The notes under the pieces were generated by a model. The model had not been told where the DNA came from. It searched no databases and worked only from the letters and a program-made list of their open reading frames with translations. Positions 1 to 10,205 of a stretch of DNA of 64,000 nucleotides are shown piece by piece (position 1 is the first letter of the stretch; each line of letters begins with the position of its first letter). The DNA is from Sorangium cellulosum So ce56 (GTDB taxonomy: Bacteria > Myxococcota_A > Polyangia > Polyangiales > Polyangiaceae). The stretch spans positions 1,550,001 through 1,614,000 of the forward strand of contig NC_010162.1 in the NCBI RefSeq assembly GCF_000067165.1. The letters are read 5' to 3'. Position numbers and translations under genes: made by a program.

Positions 1-2667
1 GGTCGACAGGGCGAGCTGCGTCGTGACGGCGCGCCGCGGGCGGTAGGTGATCGCGGGGATGATCGCCGTCTTCGTGACGCCGAAATCCAGCTGGTTGTCG
101 CGCACGTTGATGCCCGCGAGCGACATGCTGACGAGCGGGCCGAGGCCGATGTCCGGGAGCGTGACCGAGACCGCGATGCGGCGCTCCAGCTGGTCGTCGA
201 TCTGGAGCTCCTCGTAGTGGCGGCTCGCCGCCTTGTCCACGATCATGAACTCGAACAGGTAGCTGAGCTGGACGCCCATCGTGAGGCCGATGGCGAGGCC
301 ACCGATGTTGCGGTGTCCGTACTCGAAGGCGAGGCGCGCGCCCTCGCCGGTCGAGAACCCGATCTGCGGGTTGAGGTACTGCGGCAGCTGCTCGACCACG
401 TGGATGACGACCCGCTTGTTCTTCTGCGGGACGTCGGGATCCTCGAGCGAGATAGACACGCTGGAGAAGGGGCCGAGCGTGGCGATGCGCTCCTCGCTCA
501 GGCGGGCCTGCGACTGGCGGAACGGCGCGCCCTCGCGGAGCAGGACGCGGCGGAGGATCAGCTGCTCGTCGGTCCGGACGGCGCCCTTGACGACGATGCC
601 GGTGACGAACACCCGATCTCGCTCCGAGACGATGAACCGCGCGCGGGCGCGCGTGCGGTCGGGCGAGGGCTCGATGGCCGTGCGGACCTCGGCGAACGCG
701 TAGCCCAGGTCGCGGTAAGCATCCATGATGCGCAGCCGCGCGGCGTCGAGCGCGAGCGTCGAGAGGGGCTGTCCGACCTTCAGATCGGCGAGGTCGCTGA
801 GCCAGCGCTCGCTGAACGGCCGCTCGTCGGCGCAGAGGGCGCGATCGCGCTCGCTCAGGCCGGCCTGACCGCAGAAGCCCTTGTTCCCCTCGAAGGCGAG
901 ATCGTAGAGCTGGGTCTGCGGGCCGGGGTGGACCGGAATGCGGAGCGTCACCTCGGGGGAGCACGCGATGTGCCGGGCGGCGTCGGGGCGGCACGTGAGG
1001 GCGGCGGGGACGGGCGGCTCGGGGAGGGGCAGCCCTTGCGCGTCGGTGAGGCACTGGGCCGTGACGCGCTCGGCGACCGGCTCGGGGATGCAGGCGCCCG
1101 GCGGGGAGCGGCGCGAGCAGGTGGCGCGGAGCACGGAGACCGGGCCGACGACGGCGTTCAGGTAGCCCTTGCTGAAGTAGAGATCGCGAAGGTGCTTGAG
1201 GGCGCGCTCGTAGGTCTCCTGCGCGTACGTCATCGAGGGGATGAGCTCGACCGGCCTGGCGCGACCGCCGGCGCCGCGGGTCGGGCCGAAGAGGTCCGAG
1301 ATGCCTCGCGGGTCGGGCATCGAGAAGGCGTCGGCGCCGGGCAGGTCCTCCTCGAGGAAGCTCTCGATCTCGCGGCCGAGGTCGTCGGGGCTGAGGTCGC
1401 CCGTGAGGCAGGGGAAGACGCGCTTCGTGACGCGCACCTGGTCGTGCTCGCGGACGGTGAAGGTCAGGTAACGGACCGCATCGTCGGGCTTGCCGCCCAG
1501 CGAGGGGGTGATCTCGGCGTCGAGGAAGCCGCGCTCGACGTAGAACGCGCGGAGCCGATCGGTGAGATCGTTCGTCTTCGTCTCGGTCGTCTCGCCGAGA
1601 TCGAGCGCGGCCTCGAGGGCGTCGTCGTCGAAGGCGCGGTTGCCGTCGAAGACGGGGACGATGCGCGCGCCGGGCTCGAGGTAGACGTAGAGGTAGTTGT
1701 GCGGGCCGACCGCGAGCACGCGGTGGGAGACTTCGGCGTCGTGAAAGCCGCTCCGGCGGAGCAGCTCGGCCATCTCGCGGTCGGCCTCGGCGAGGGCGGG
1801 CTCGTCGACGCGGGCGCCGACGCCGAGGCCGTAGCTCTGCTTGAGCGAGCCGAGCTCCCGGTCCGCGCGCGGCGCCACGACGAAGACGCGCTCGGAGACG
1901 ACGCGTGGAGCGCCGGCCTCGATGTCGAGGGCGAGGACGACCTGGGAGGGCTCGTCGGTGTCGACGGCGCGGATCGTGACGGCGGCCGCGGGGTAGCCGT
2001 GAAGCGCGTAGAACGCGCGGATGCGGGGGCTGATCTCGGCCAGCGTGGCCGCGGTGATCTCGCCGCCCTCGGCGATGCCGGCGGCCTCGAGGGTGTCCTG
2101 CCGGTCGAGCGCGCCGCCGGTGATCTGGACGGTGGCGATGCTCCGGCGGGGGACGACGACGATCCGGAGCGCGGCGCCGTCCGGCACGAGGTACGCCTCG
2201 GCCGACGCGCGGGCGAAGTTGCCGGAGGCGAGCAGCTCGCGCATGGCGCGGCGCGCGGCGTCGGGGCTGAGCGGCTCGCCGAGGTCGACGCTCGTGACCG
2301 GCGACACGATCTGCCATCGGTCGCCCTGCGCGGTGACATCGATGCGGACGATCGGCTTGCCGACGAGCTCTCCCAGGGCCAGCGGCTGGCCGAGCGACGG
2401 CACGTCGGTGGCCTGGGTGCCGGCCTCGCCCGAAAGCACGGCCCGTGCCGGAGGTTCGGCAGGGGCGAGGCTGGCCTGACCGGGGTTGAGGTTGGCCTGA
2501 CCGGGGTTGAGGCTGGCCTGACCGGGGTTGAGGTTGGCCTGACCGGGGTTGAGGTTGGCCTGAGCCGGACGTGCCGGGGTCGGGTCGGCGTGCGCCGGGA
2601 CGGCGATCACGCCGAGCGGCAAAAAGCCGAGCAGAAAGGGAATGAGGGTGGAACGGAAGCGAGCCAT
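1..2667 (-). CDS. BamA/TamA-family outer-membrane assembly protein (3' end cut by window)
   Basis: Outer-membrane beta-barrel assembly factor of the Omp85 superfamily; family members insert or export other outer-membrane proteins. The frame is open from ATG 2667 to base 1 (889 codons, no stop). Residues 1-26 form a signal peptide ending in AHA. Residues 34-66 are a short tandem repeat rich in Asn, Pro and Gln. Residues about 90-690 read as serial POTRA-type modules (for example SIATVQITGGA, FEGNKGFCGQ). From about 740 the strand pattern of the beta-barrel begins (QLPQYLNPQIGFSTGEG). The barrel's last part lies outside the window. TamB is encoded upstream on the same strand, which favours a TamA role, but the long POTRA region is closer to BamA size. 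The choice between TamA and BamA is inference. Confidence 0.85.
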   Translation of the reverse strand, partial: MARFRSTLIPFLLGFLPLGVIAVPAHADPTPARPAQANLNPGQANLNPGQASLNPGQANLNPGQASLAPAEPPARAVLSGEAGTQATDVPSLGQPLALGELVGKPIVRIDVTAQGDRWQIVSPVTSVDLGEPLSPDAARRAMRELLASGNFARASAEAYLVPDGAALRIVVVPRRSIATVQITGGALDRQDTLEAAGIAEGGEITAATLAEISPRIRAFYALHGYPAAAVTIRAVDTDEPSQVVLALDIEAGAPRVVSERVFVVAPRADRELGSLKQSYGLGVGARVDEPALAEADREMAELLRRSGFHDAEVSHRVLAVGPHNYLYVYLEPGARIVPVFDGNRAFDDDALEAALDLGETTETKTNDLTDRLRAFYVERGFLDAEITPSLGGKPDDAVRYLTFTVREHDQVRVTKRVFPCLTGDLSPDDLGREIESFLEEDLPGADAFSMPDPRGISDLFGPTRGAGGRARPVELIPSMTYAQETYERALKHLRDLYFSKGYLNAVVGPVSVLRATCSRRSPPGACIPEPVAERVTAQCLTDAQGLPLPEPPVPAALTCRPDAARHIACSPEVTLRIPVHPGPQTQLYDLAFEGNKGFCGQAGLSERDRALCADERPFSERWLSDLADLKVGQPLSTLALDAARLRIMDAYRDLGYAFAEVRTAIEPSPDRTRARARFIVSERDRVFVTGIVVKGAVRTDEQLILRRVLLREGAPFRQSQARLSEERIATLGPFSSVSISLEDPDVPQKNKRVVIHVVEQLPQYLNPQIGFSTGEGARLAFEYGHRNIGGLAIGLTMGVQLSYLFEFMIVDKAASRHYEELQIDDQLERRIAVSVTLPDIGLGPLVSMSLAGINVRDNQLDFGVTKTAIIPAITYRPRRAVTTQLALST
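2471..2568 (-). repeat. 21-bp tandem repeat inside the BamA/TamA-like gene
   Basis: Four full 21-bp copies (2471-2491, 2492-2512, 2513-2533, 2534-2554) and a 14-bp partial copy. Copies differ only at the first base (c or t), so the protein alternates between NLNPGQA and SLNPGQA units. It lies just after the signal peptide, before the first POTRA module, and keeps the reading frame for any copy number. Confidence 0.9.
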
Positions 2668-2849
2668 CAGGCGCGGAGCGCCGGGGGATGAAACGGAAAT
2701 GAACCGGCGCCGGCGTGCACGACGGACGCAGCGTAGCCCGGTTGGGCGCTGGATGGGCAAGAGGCCGCCCGCGACGCCCCGATGTGCGAGACGCGGGGCT
2801 CTCGGCGGGCAGAGCTCGTGCTAGCGTCGCCGCCCGTGCGAGGCACTGG

Positions 2850-3653
2850 ATGAAGGACCTGGCGATGCTCGTCGGCGCCGTGGCGCATGACGCCAAGGTG
2901 GTGACGCTGTGGGAGAGCCTGCGCGAGCACTTCCGCGAACATGGAATCCTGATTGATTTCGCGCTGTTCTCTACGTACGAGCGCCAGGTCGAGTCGCTGA
3001 TCCGCGGGCACATCGACGTCGCCTGGAACAGCGCCGTCGCGCACGTTCGGGTGAAGCGGCAGACCGAGGGCCGGTCCCGCTCGCTCGCGATGCGCGAGAT
3101 CGATCGCGACTTCCACAGCAAGCTCCTCGTCCGCCGCGACGCCGCCGTCGGGGCGCTCAGCGATCTGGAGGGCAAGGCGCTCGCTGTCGGGAGCGTCGAC
3201 TCGGCGCACGCGCGCATCCTGCCGCTCCACTTCCTCCGGCAGGCGGGCGTGGCCGTGGAGAAGATCCAGCTCATGCCGTTCGAGGTGGACGTCGGCAAGC
3301 ACGGGGACACCGCGACGAGCGAGGTCCAGGCGCTCGCGGCGCTGCACGAGGGCAAGGCGCAGGCGGCGGCGGTCGGGGACGCGGTGTGGCTCGCCGAGCA
3401 GGCGAACGGCCACATCGACCTCCGCCGGGTCGACGTCCTCTGGACCACGCCGGCCTACGATTTCGCGATGTTCGACGCGCTGCCGGCGCTGCCCGAGGCG
3501 AAGGCCGAGGCGTTCCAGCGCGCGCTGCTCAGCATGACCTGGAAGAACCCGAAGCACCGGCGCATCTTCGAGCTCATGGGCCACAGGCAGTGGGTCTCCG
3601 GCCGCGACGACCGGTACGGCGCCCTCGATGCGGCGCTCGCCGCGGCCACCTGA
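2850..3653 (+). CDS. PhnD/phosphonate-type periplasmic-binding-fold protein, apparently cytoplasmic
   Basis: 267-residue protein with the fold of phosphate/phosphonate ABC-transporter binding proteins (type 2 periplasmic binding fold). The pattern seen is LVGAVAHDAKVV, STYERQVESLIRGHIDVAWNSAVAH, then ALAVGSVDSAHARILPLHFL and AAVGDAVW. This is the usual two-lobe pattern in which an early ligand loop is followed by the serine-rich second lobe. ATG 2850 was chosen because the homologous core begins at once. There is no signal peptide and no transporter gene beside it, so it is probably not a canonical uptake component. It is on the opposite strand between the BamA/TamA-like gene and tamB. The ligand is unknown. 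Confidence 0.65.
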   Translation: MKDLAMLVGAVAHDAKVVTLWESLREHFREHGILIDFALFSTYERQVESLIRGHIDVAWNSAVAHVRVKRQTEGRSRSLAMREIDRDFHSKLLVRRDAAVGALSDLEGKALAVGSVDSAHARILPLHFLRQAGVAVEKIQLMPFEVDVGKHGDTATSEVQALAALHEGKAQAAAVGDAVWLAEQANGHIDLRRVDVLWTTPAYDFAMFDALPALPEAKAEAFQRALLSMTWKNPKHRRIFELMGHRQWVSGRDDRYGALDAALAAAT

Positions 3654-3655
3654 GG

Positions 3656-3703
3656 GCCGCGGATCGAGCGCCGCGGGAGCGCCCTTCGAGCGCCATCCGC
3701 GGC
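3656..3703. terminator. Inverted repeat between convergent genes, possible bidirectional terminator
   Basis: GCCGCGGAT (3656-3664) and ATCCGCGGC (3695-3703) are exact reverse complements flanking 30 GC-rich bases between the stop codons of two convergent genes. There is no T-tract, so intrinsic termination is uncertain. Confidence 0.35.
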
Positions 3704-3710
3704 GCGACCG

Positions 3711-6700
3711 TCACTCGAACTCGAGCCGCCACCTCAAGTCGGCGCCCACGTTGCCGAGCGGCGAGCTCGAGGCGTCGCTCGAGTTGTCGTACGACCCCTG
3801 GAGGCTCATCCGGTCGCTGAGCTTCACCTCGACGCCCGCGCGCACCTGGCTGCCCTGCGAGAGCCCGGTCGTCACGTTGGCGCGCACCGCGTCCGTGATG
3901 CGCTTGCCGATCGTCACCGTCGGCTCCGGGGCGCCGTTCTTGGACGAGTAGCCGGTGCCGAAGCGGAACTCGTCGATGAGGGGGACCATCGTCTTCACGG
4001 CCTTGTCGGCGCCCGTCAGCGACGAGAGCGCCTCGAGGCCCATGGTCTCGCCGAGCGACGACACGACGCCCTGGTTGAGCTCGGCGCGCGTCATGCCGAG
4101 CGTCAGCAGCAGGACGATGTCCTCCTGGCTGAGCGGCGGATCGCTCGTCAGGTTGAGCTGGAGGTTGTCGGCGTCGCCCTGGGCGTGCAGCTTGATGCGC
4201 CAGAGCCCGCTGGAGTTCGCGCTGCTGCCCGCGGCCGCCGGCGCCGCGGGCTCCGCGCCCGACGTCGCGTCCGCCGCGGCAGAGCTCGTCGACGTGTAGC
4301 GGCGGTACTCGCTCTCGGCGCGCACGTCGACCTTGGGCGCGATGCGGAACGGATCGTCGAAGCGGACGTAGCCGTCCCGGACCTCGAACTCGGTGCTGCG
4401 CAGCATGAGCTTCGAGTCGGGCAGGATGCGCAGCGTGCCGCGCGCGCCGAAGCGCTGGTTCGTGCCCGAGAGCGCGAGCCCGGGCTGCGAGACCTCGAGC
4501 CGCATGTCGGCCAGATCGTTCGAGAAGCGCAGCGGGTTCGGCGAGGCGACGGTGACGTCGAACCGGACCACGTCGGCGGCGGGGTCGTAGGTCTGCACCG
4601 TCGTCCGCTGGCGCCCCGTGAGATCGCCGAGGTCCATGCTCATCAGGATGGGGCGCGTGTAGCTGAACGACGTGAGCGTGATCTTCCCCTCGACCCGCGG
4701 CAGGTTCTTCTCCCCCGACGCGTCGTCCTCGACGCCGGGCCGGAAGCTCGCCGTCAGGTTGGCGTTCGCGGTGAGGTTCACCCCCTCGGCGACCGGCAGC
4801 TTCACGCCGGTCGCCACGATGGATGCCTGCGCCGTGCCGAGGGTCAGGCCGCGCACCGGCATGTGCCCCACCGCGGTCACCGTGCCCGTGCCGACCCGCG
4901 CGCTCGCCTTCGTGAGGCGCACCTGGTCGCCGCCGATCGCGATCTCCACGTCGATGTCGTCGAGCGACACCGGCAGCCCGACCACGTCGAGCTCGCCCTC
5001 CTTGAGCGTCGCCGAGCCCGTGTAGCGCAGCCCCTGGAGCGGCCCGGCCACCTGGACCTCGGCCTGCACCATGCCCCGCGCGTGCCGGATCTGCGGGATG
5101 TCGGCGCTGAGCCGCGACAGGTTCGTCGGGCTCACCCGGATCGCCATGTCGAGGTCCGGCGCCGTGAACACCCGCTTGACCTCGCCGGACGCCGTGAACG
5201 CGGCGGACAGGCGCGAGGCGGTGTGCGCCTCGAGGTGGAGCTCCGGCACCTTCAGCGTGTTGCCCGCGAGGCGGATCGGGCCGCTCGGGCTCGTGAGGTG
5301 GACCCCCTGGCCCTCCCGATCGAGCTTGAGCGCGTCGACCGTGAGCGTGAGCGCCGCCTGCCGGAAATCCGTGAGGGGGAGCCGCTCGATGTCGAGCGAC
5401 CCGGTCATCGTGCCCTTCGGCGCCGCCGCGAGCGCGGCGCCCGGGATCAGGTTCGCGAGCGTGCCCAGGTCGAGCGCGTCCATGCGCGCGTCCCCGTCCA
5501 CGATCTTGCGCCGCTGGCGCGTGACGCGGAGCCCCTTCAGCGCGACCTGCCCGCCGAAGAGCGAGCCGTTCGCGACGAAGGAGCCGTCGGGGAGGTCGCG
5601 CTCATACTCCGCCGGATCGAACGGCGCGCCCTGGGGGTTGCCGCAGATCGGCGTCCTGCCGATGATCTTCGGCGGCTTGTCGTTCGGCACGATCGTGAGC
5701 TCGACCCGCGAGGGCGGCAGGCTCGCGTGCGTGCGGCGGATGCCGACGCGCGAGACGTGCACGTCGGCGAAGCCGGCGAGCCTGCTCACGGTGCCGCCCA
5801 GGCTGGCGACGACCGACACCGAGCCGTCGAACTGCGAGGCCGCCGCCCCGAGCCCGTCGATCCGCGAGAGCGGGAGGCCGCTCGCGATGACGCTCCCCTT
5901 CAGCGCGCCGCCGTGCGCGACGGAGGCGCTCGCCAGCACGGAGCCCGTGCCCTTGCGCAGCGACGCCGAGCGGACGTCGAGCCGCATGCCGTCCGCGCCG
6001 GCGGCCTGGTCGTCCCAGATCATGTCGAGGTCGATCTCGCCCTCGTCGAAGCGCTCGTCGAGCAGCTCGACGCCGGTGAGCCGCATGCCCGCGTTCACGG
6101 CGAGGTAGCCGCCGCCGCAGCGATCCTCGGGGCCGCCGAGCGCGAAGTGGGCGCGGGCCGTCCCGCTCGCTGTCGCCTTGTAGTCGGCGAACCGCGGATC
6201 CTTGTCGAGGCGGAGCACCTCGAGCAGGTCGCGCGCGGCGAGGTGCGGCGCCTCGCGCGTGTCGACGGTCGCGTCCACGACGACGATCCCCGTCGAGCTG
6301 TCGAGCGGGCGGCCCTTGGGCAGGTTGCCGGCCGGGTCGAAATCGACCTTGATCGACGGGACCCGGACGCGGCTCGCCCCGTGCCGGACCCGCGCGTTCT
6401 CGAGCGTCAGGGCGAGCGGCTCGAACGCGACCGGCGAGGGCTCGAGGTCGCCGATGGGGAAGCCGCCGAACACGAACTTCTCGACGCCGATCTCGCCGGT
6501 GAGCTTCGGGTGCTCGTAGGAGCCGTGCATCGCGGCCTTCATCGTGGCGACGCCGGCGAGCTCGAGCGCGGCGAGCGGGGAGATCTCGGCGAGGTCCACG
6601 CGCGAGCCCGGGTGGACCTCGACCCCGAGCTGGTCGTTGAAGCCGAGCGAGACGGTGGTCCTGAGGTGCGAGCTCGGCGTGTCGATCGAGAAGCCCGAGA

Positions 6701-8192
6701 GCACGACGGCGTTCGGCCGCACCTGGAACGAGCCGCGGACCGTGCCCTCCTTGACGCCCATCAGGCGCTTGCGGGCAGGGTCCTTCGTCGGGTGATCGAA
6801 GATCTCGAAGCCGTGCGTCTGCACGGCGAGCGGGCCCTCGAGGGAGAGCGGGGACAGCGTGCCGCCGAAGCGATCGAACCTCCCCTCGCGCAGCGTCCAC
6901 GCGACGTGCGCCTGCGGGTGGACGGCGAGATCGCGGAGCAGGCCGGGCAGCTCGACGTTGGCGAGGTCGATCGGCCCGGCCTGGAGCGGCACGCCCTTCT
7001 CGAACGGCTTGATCTCCGCGCTCGAGATCTTCAGCGTGCCGTCGGCCCAGGCGACGTCGGCGTCGGAGAGCTGCACGGCGTCCGGGGTCGTCGAGACCTT
7101 GCCCGCGAGGCGCGTGACGAAGACCCTGCCGTCGAGGCCCGGCCGGTCGAGCAGGAGCGTGCCCTTGACGCGGGGGAGCGAAAGGCCGAGCGGCGCGGAC
7201 GCCGCGTCGTACTCCGCGTCGACGTCGAGCGACACCGAGCCGGACGCGGGCGGCAGGTTCACGAAGCGGTGCACGATCGGCACGGGCAGGCGCGCCCGCA
7301 CGCGGCCCTCGATCCGGTGGGGCATGCCGTCGCCGAGGCCGACGGCGCGGAGGGCGCCGAGCTCGAGCTCCACCCGGCGCCAGTCGCCGTCCTGGAGCGC
7401 GCAGGGCGGCGCGGTGCCGGGATCCGGGTCGAAGTCGGCGGCGCCCTCGAGGATCAGCCGGCGGACGAGCGCGCGGCCTGGCTCGACGCGGACGCGCGTG
7501 TCGAAGCGGCAGACGACGTCCTCGTCGACGCTGTCCTCCTCGGCCTCGTGGCCGGGCGCCGGGTGCGTGCGGACGACCGAGACGAGGCCGGAGCGCATCG
7601 CGATCTCGAACGCGTCCGACGGCTCGGCGGAGACGTCGACGTCGACCTCGGTGGCCTGGACGCGGACGTTGTCGATCGTCAGGTCGACCCGCGCGTCGGT
7701 GATGGCCACCGAGGAGAGCGGCGCGCGGTCGAGGCCGCCCCCGCCGCCCCCGCCGGTGCTCGGGAGGGTGAGGTTCCGGAGCTCCCCGTCCTTCAGCACC
7801 GCGCGGACGCGGGGGCCGATGATCTCGACGTCCCCGGCGTCGATGTGCCCCGCGAGCAGCGAGAACAGGCGCGGGCGGATGGCCACGCGCTCGAGCTCGA
7901 GGAACGGCGCGCCGCCGTCCGAGGAGTCGACGACGAGCCGGTTCAGGCCGACCATGAGGGGCCAGGCCTGGACGCGCACGTCGTAGCGGGCCGTGATGCC
8001 GAGCTCGCGCTGGAGCAGCGCCGCCGTCTCGCGCGCCGCCCAGGCCCGCACCGTCTCGGTGCGCACGAGGAAGCCGAGCGCGAGCGGGATCGCGCCGATC
8101 AGCGCGAACACGGCGCACAAAACGCGCACGGCGAGGCGCCCCCAGTCCCTGCGGGCGCTCGGCGGGGAGCCCTTTCTCCTCGTGCCGTGCAT
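3711..8192 (-). CDS. tamB: Translocation and assembly module inner-membrane subunit TamB
   Basis: 1493-residue AsmA/TamB-family protein that spans the periplasm as a beta-taco lipid or protein conduit. It has an N-terminal basic stretch and one membrane anchor at about residues 22-45 (VRVLCAVFALIGAIPLALG). A very long run of beta-strand-rich repeats follows. The C-terminal TamB (DUF490) domain covers about the last 350 residues, with LSQEDIVLLLTLGMTR, the GTGYSSKNG segment and a terminal aromatic strand (LRWRLEFE). Size and architecture match TamB of Gram-negative bacteria (about 1250-1500 residues). The Omp85-type partner is encoded downstream on the same strand, separated by an opposite-strand gene. 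An internal Ala/Pro-rich loop (about residues 1300-1320) is the only low-complexity region. Confidence 0.9.
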   Translation of the reverse strand: MHGTRRKGSPPSARRDWGRLAVRVLCAVFALIGAIPLALGFLVRTETVRAWAARETAALLQRELGITARYDVRVQAWPLMVGLNRLVVDSSDGGAPFLELERVAIRPRLFSLLAGHIDAGDVEIIGPRVRAVLKDGELRNLTLPSTGGGGGGGLDRAPLSSVAITDARVDLTIDNVRVQATEVDVDVSAEPSDAFEIAMRSGLVSVVRTHPAPGHEAEEDSVDEDVVCRFDTRVRVEPGRALVRRLILEGAADFDPDPGTAPPCALQDGDWRRVELELGALRAVGLGDGMPHRIEGRVRARLPVPIVHRFVNLPPASGSVSLDVDAEYDAASAPLGLSLPRVKGTLLLDRPGLDGRVFVTRLAGKVSTTPDAVQLSDADVAWADGTLKISSAEIKPFEKGVPLQAGPIDLANVELPGLLRDLAVHPQAHVAWTLREGRFDRFGGTLSPLSLEGPLAVQTHGFEIFDHPTKDPARKRLMGVKEGTVRGSFQVRPNAVVLSGFSIDTPSSHLRTTVSLGFNDQLGVEVHPGSRVDLAEISPLAALELAGVATMKAAMHGSYEHPKLTGEIGVEKFVFGGFPIGDLEPSPVAFEPLALTLENARVRHGASRVRVPSIKVDFDPAGNLPKGRPLDSSTGIVVVDATVDTREAPHLAARDLLEVLRLDKDPRFADYKATASGTARAHFALGGPEDRCGGGYLAVNAGMRLTGVELLDERFDEGEIDLDMIWDDQAAGADGMRLDVRSASLRKGTGSVLASASVAHGGALKGSVIASGLPLSRIDGLGAAASQFDGSVSVVASLGGTVSRLAGFADVHVSRVGIRRTHASLPPSRVELTIVPNDKPPKIIGRTPICGNPQGAPFDPAEYERDLPDGSFVANGSLFGGQVALKGLRVTRQRRKIVDGDARMDALDLGTLANLIPGAALAAAPKGTMTGSLDIERLPLTDFRQAALTLTVDALKLDREGQGVHLTSPSGPIRLAGNTLKVPELHLEAHTASRLSAAFTASGEVKRVFTAPDLDMAIRVSPTNLSRLSADIPQIRHARGMVQAEVQVAGPLQGLRYTGSATLKEGELDVVGLPVSLDDIDVEIAIGGDQVRLTKASARVGTGTVTAVGHMPVRGLTLGTAQASIVATGVKLPVAEGVNLTANANLTASFRPGVEDDASGEKNLPRVEGKITLTSFSYTRPILMSMDLGDLTGRQRTTVQTYDPAADVVRFDVTVASPNPLRFSNDLADMRLEVSQPGLALSGTNQRFGARGTLRILPDSKLMLRSTEFEVRDGYVRFDDPFRIAPKVDVRAESEYRRYTSTSSAAADATSGAEPAAPAAAGSSANSSGLWRIKLHAQGDADNLQLNLTSDPPLSQEDIVLLLTLGMTRAELNQGVVSSLGETMGLEALSSLTGADKAVKTMVPLIDEFRFGTGYSSKNGAPEPTVTIGKRITDAVRANVTTGLSQGSQVRAGVEVKLSDRMSLQGSYDNSSDASSSPLGNVGADLRWRLEFE

Positions 8193-8345
8193 CGGGCGCA
8201 GCTTAGCTGAAGCGCGGTCGGACGCTTACGTGGGCGGGGTGATCCTGTGACGGGAAAATACCGGTGCGTGCGCGTCGCACCCGACCGGAATCGTGCTCCA
8301 GGGTGGAACGCCGCGGGGGCGCCGTGCGAGGCGCGCCGGGCCGGG

Positions 8346-10019
<1,674 letters not shown>

Positions 10020-10205
10020 GTCTTCGCCTGCCTGTGCGTGCCCGGCGCGCCGTGGGGCTCCGCTCGGCCTTCGAGCGGGCGCGGCGCTGGCCGGGCTGGG
10101 GGGAGAGGCCGTATGCGAGATCGCCGGCTGACGGTCAAGAGGGCGTCGAGGCGGCTGTAGGCGGGCGCGCAGGGCGCGCGTCGGGACGGACGCGGGCGGA
10201 CGGAG

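Noticed and set aside
217..2691. Long open frame on the plus strand, opposite the BamA/TamA-like gene
   Set aside because: It is an antisense reading of a gene with clear POTRA and barrel sequence; the product is Glu/Arg/Asp/Ala-rich with no domain, as expected from GC-rich antisense frames.
4185..8210. 1341-codon plus-strand open frame opposite tamB
   Set aside because: Codon-aligned antisense of a real TamB gene; product is a Arg/Glu/Leu/Val-rich compositional sequence without structure or homology signs.
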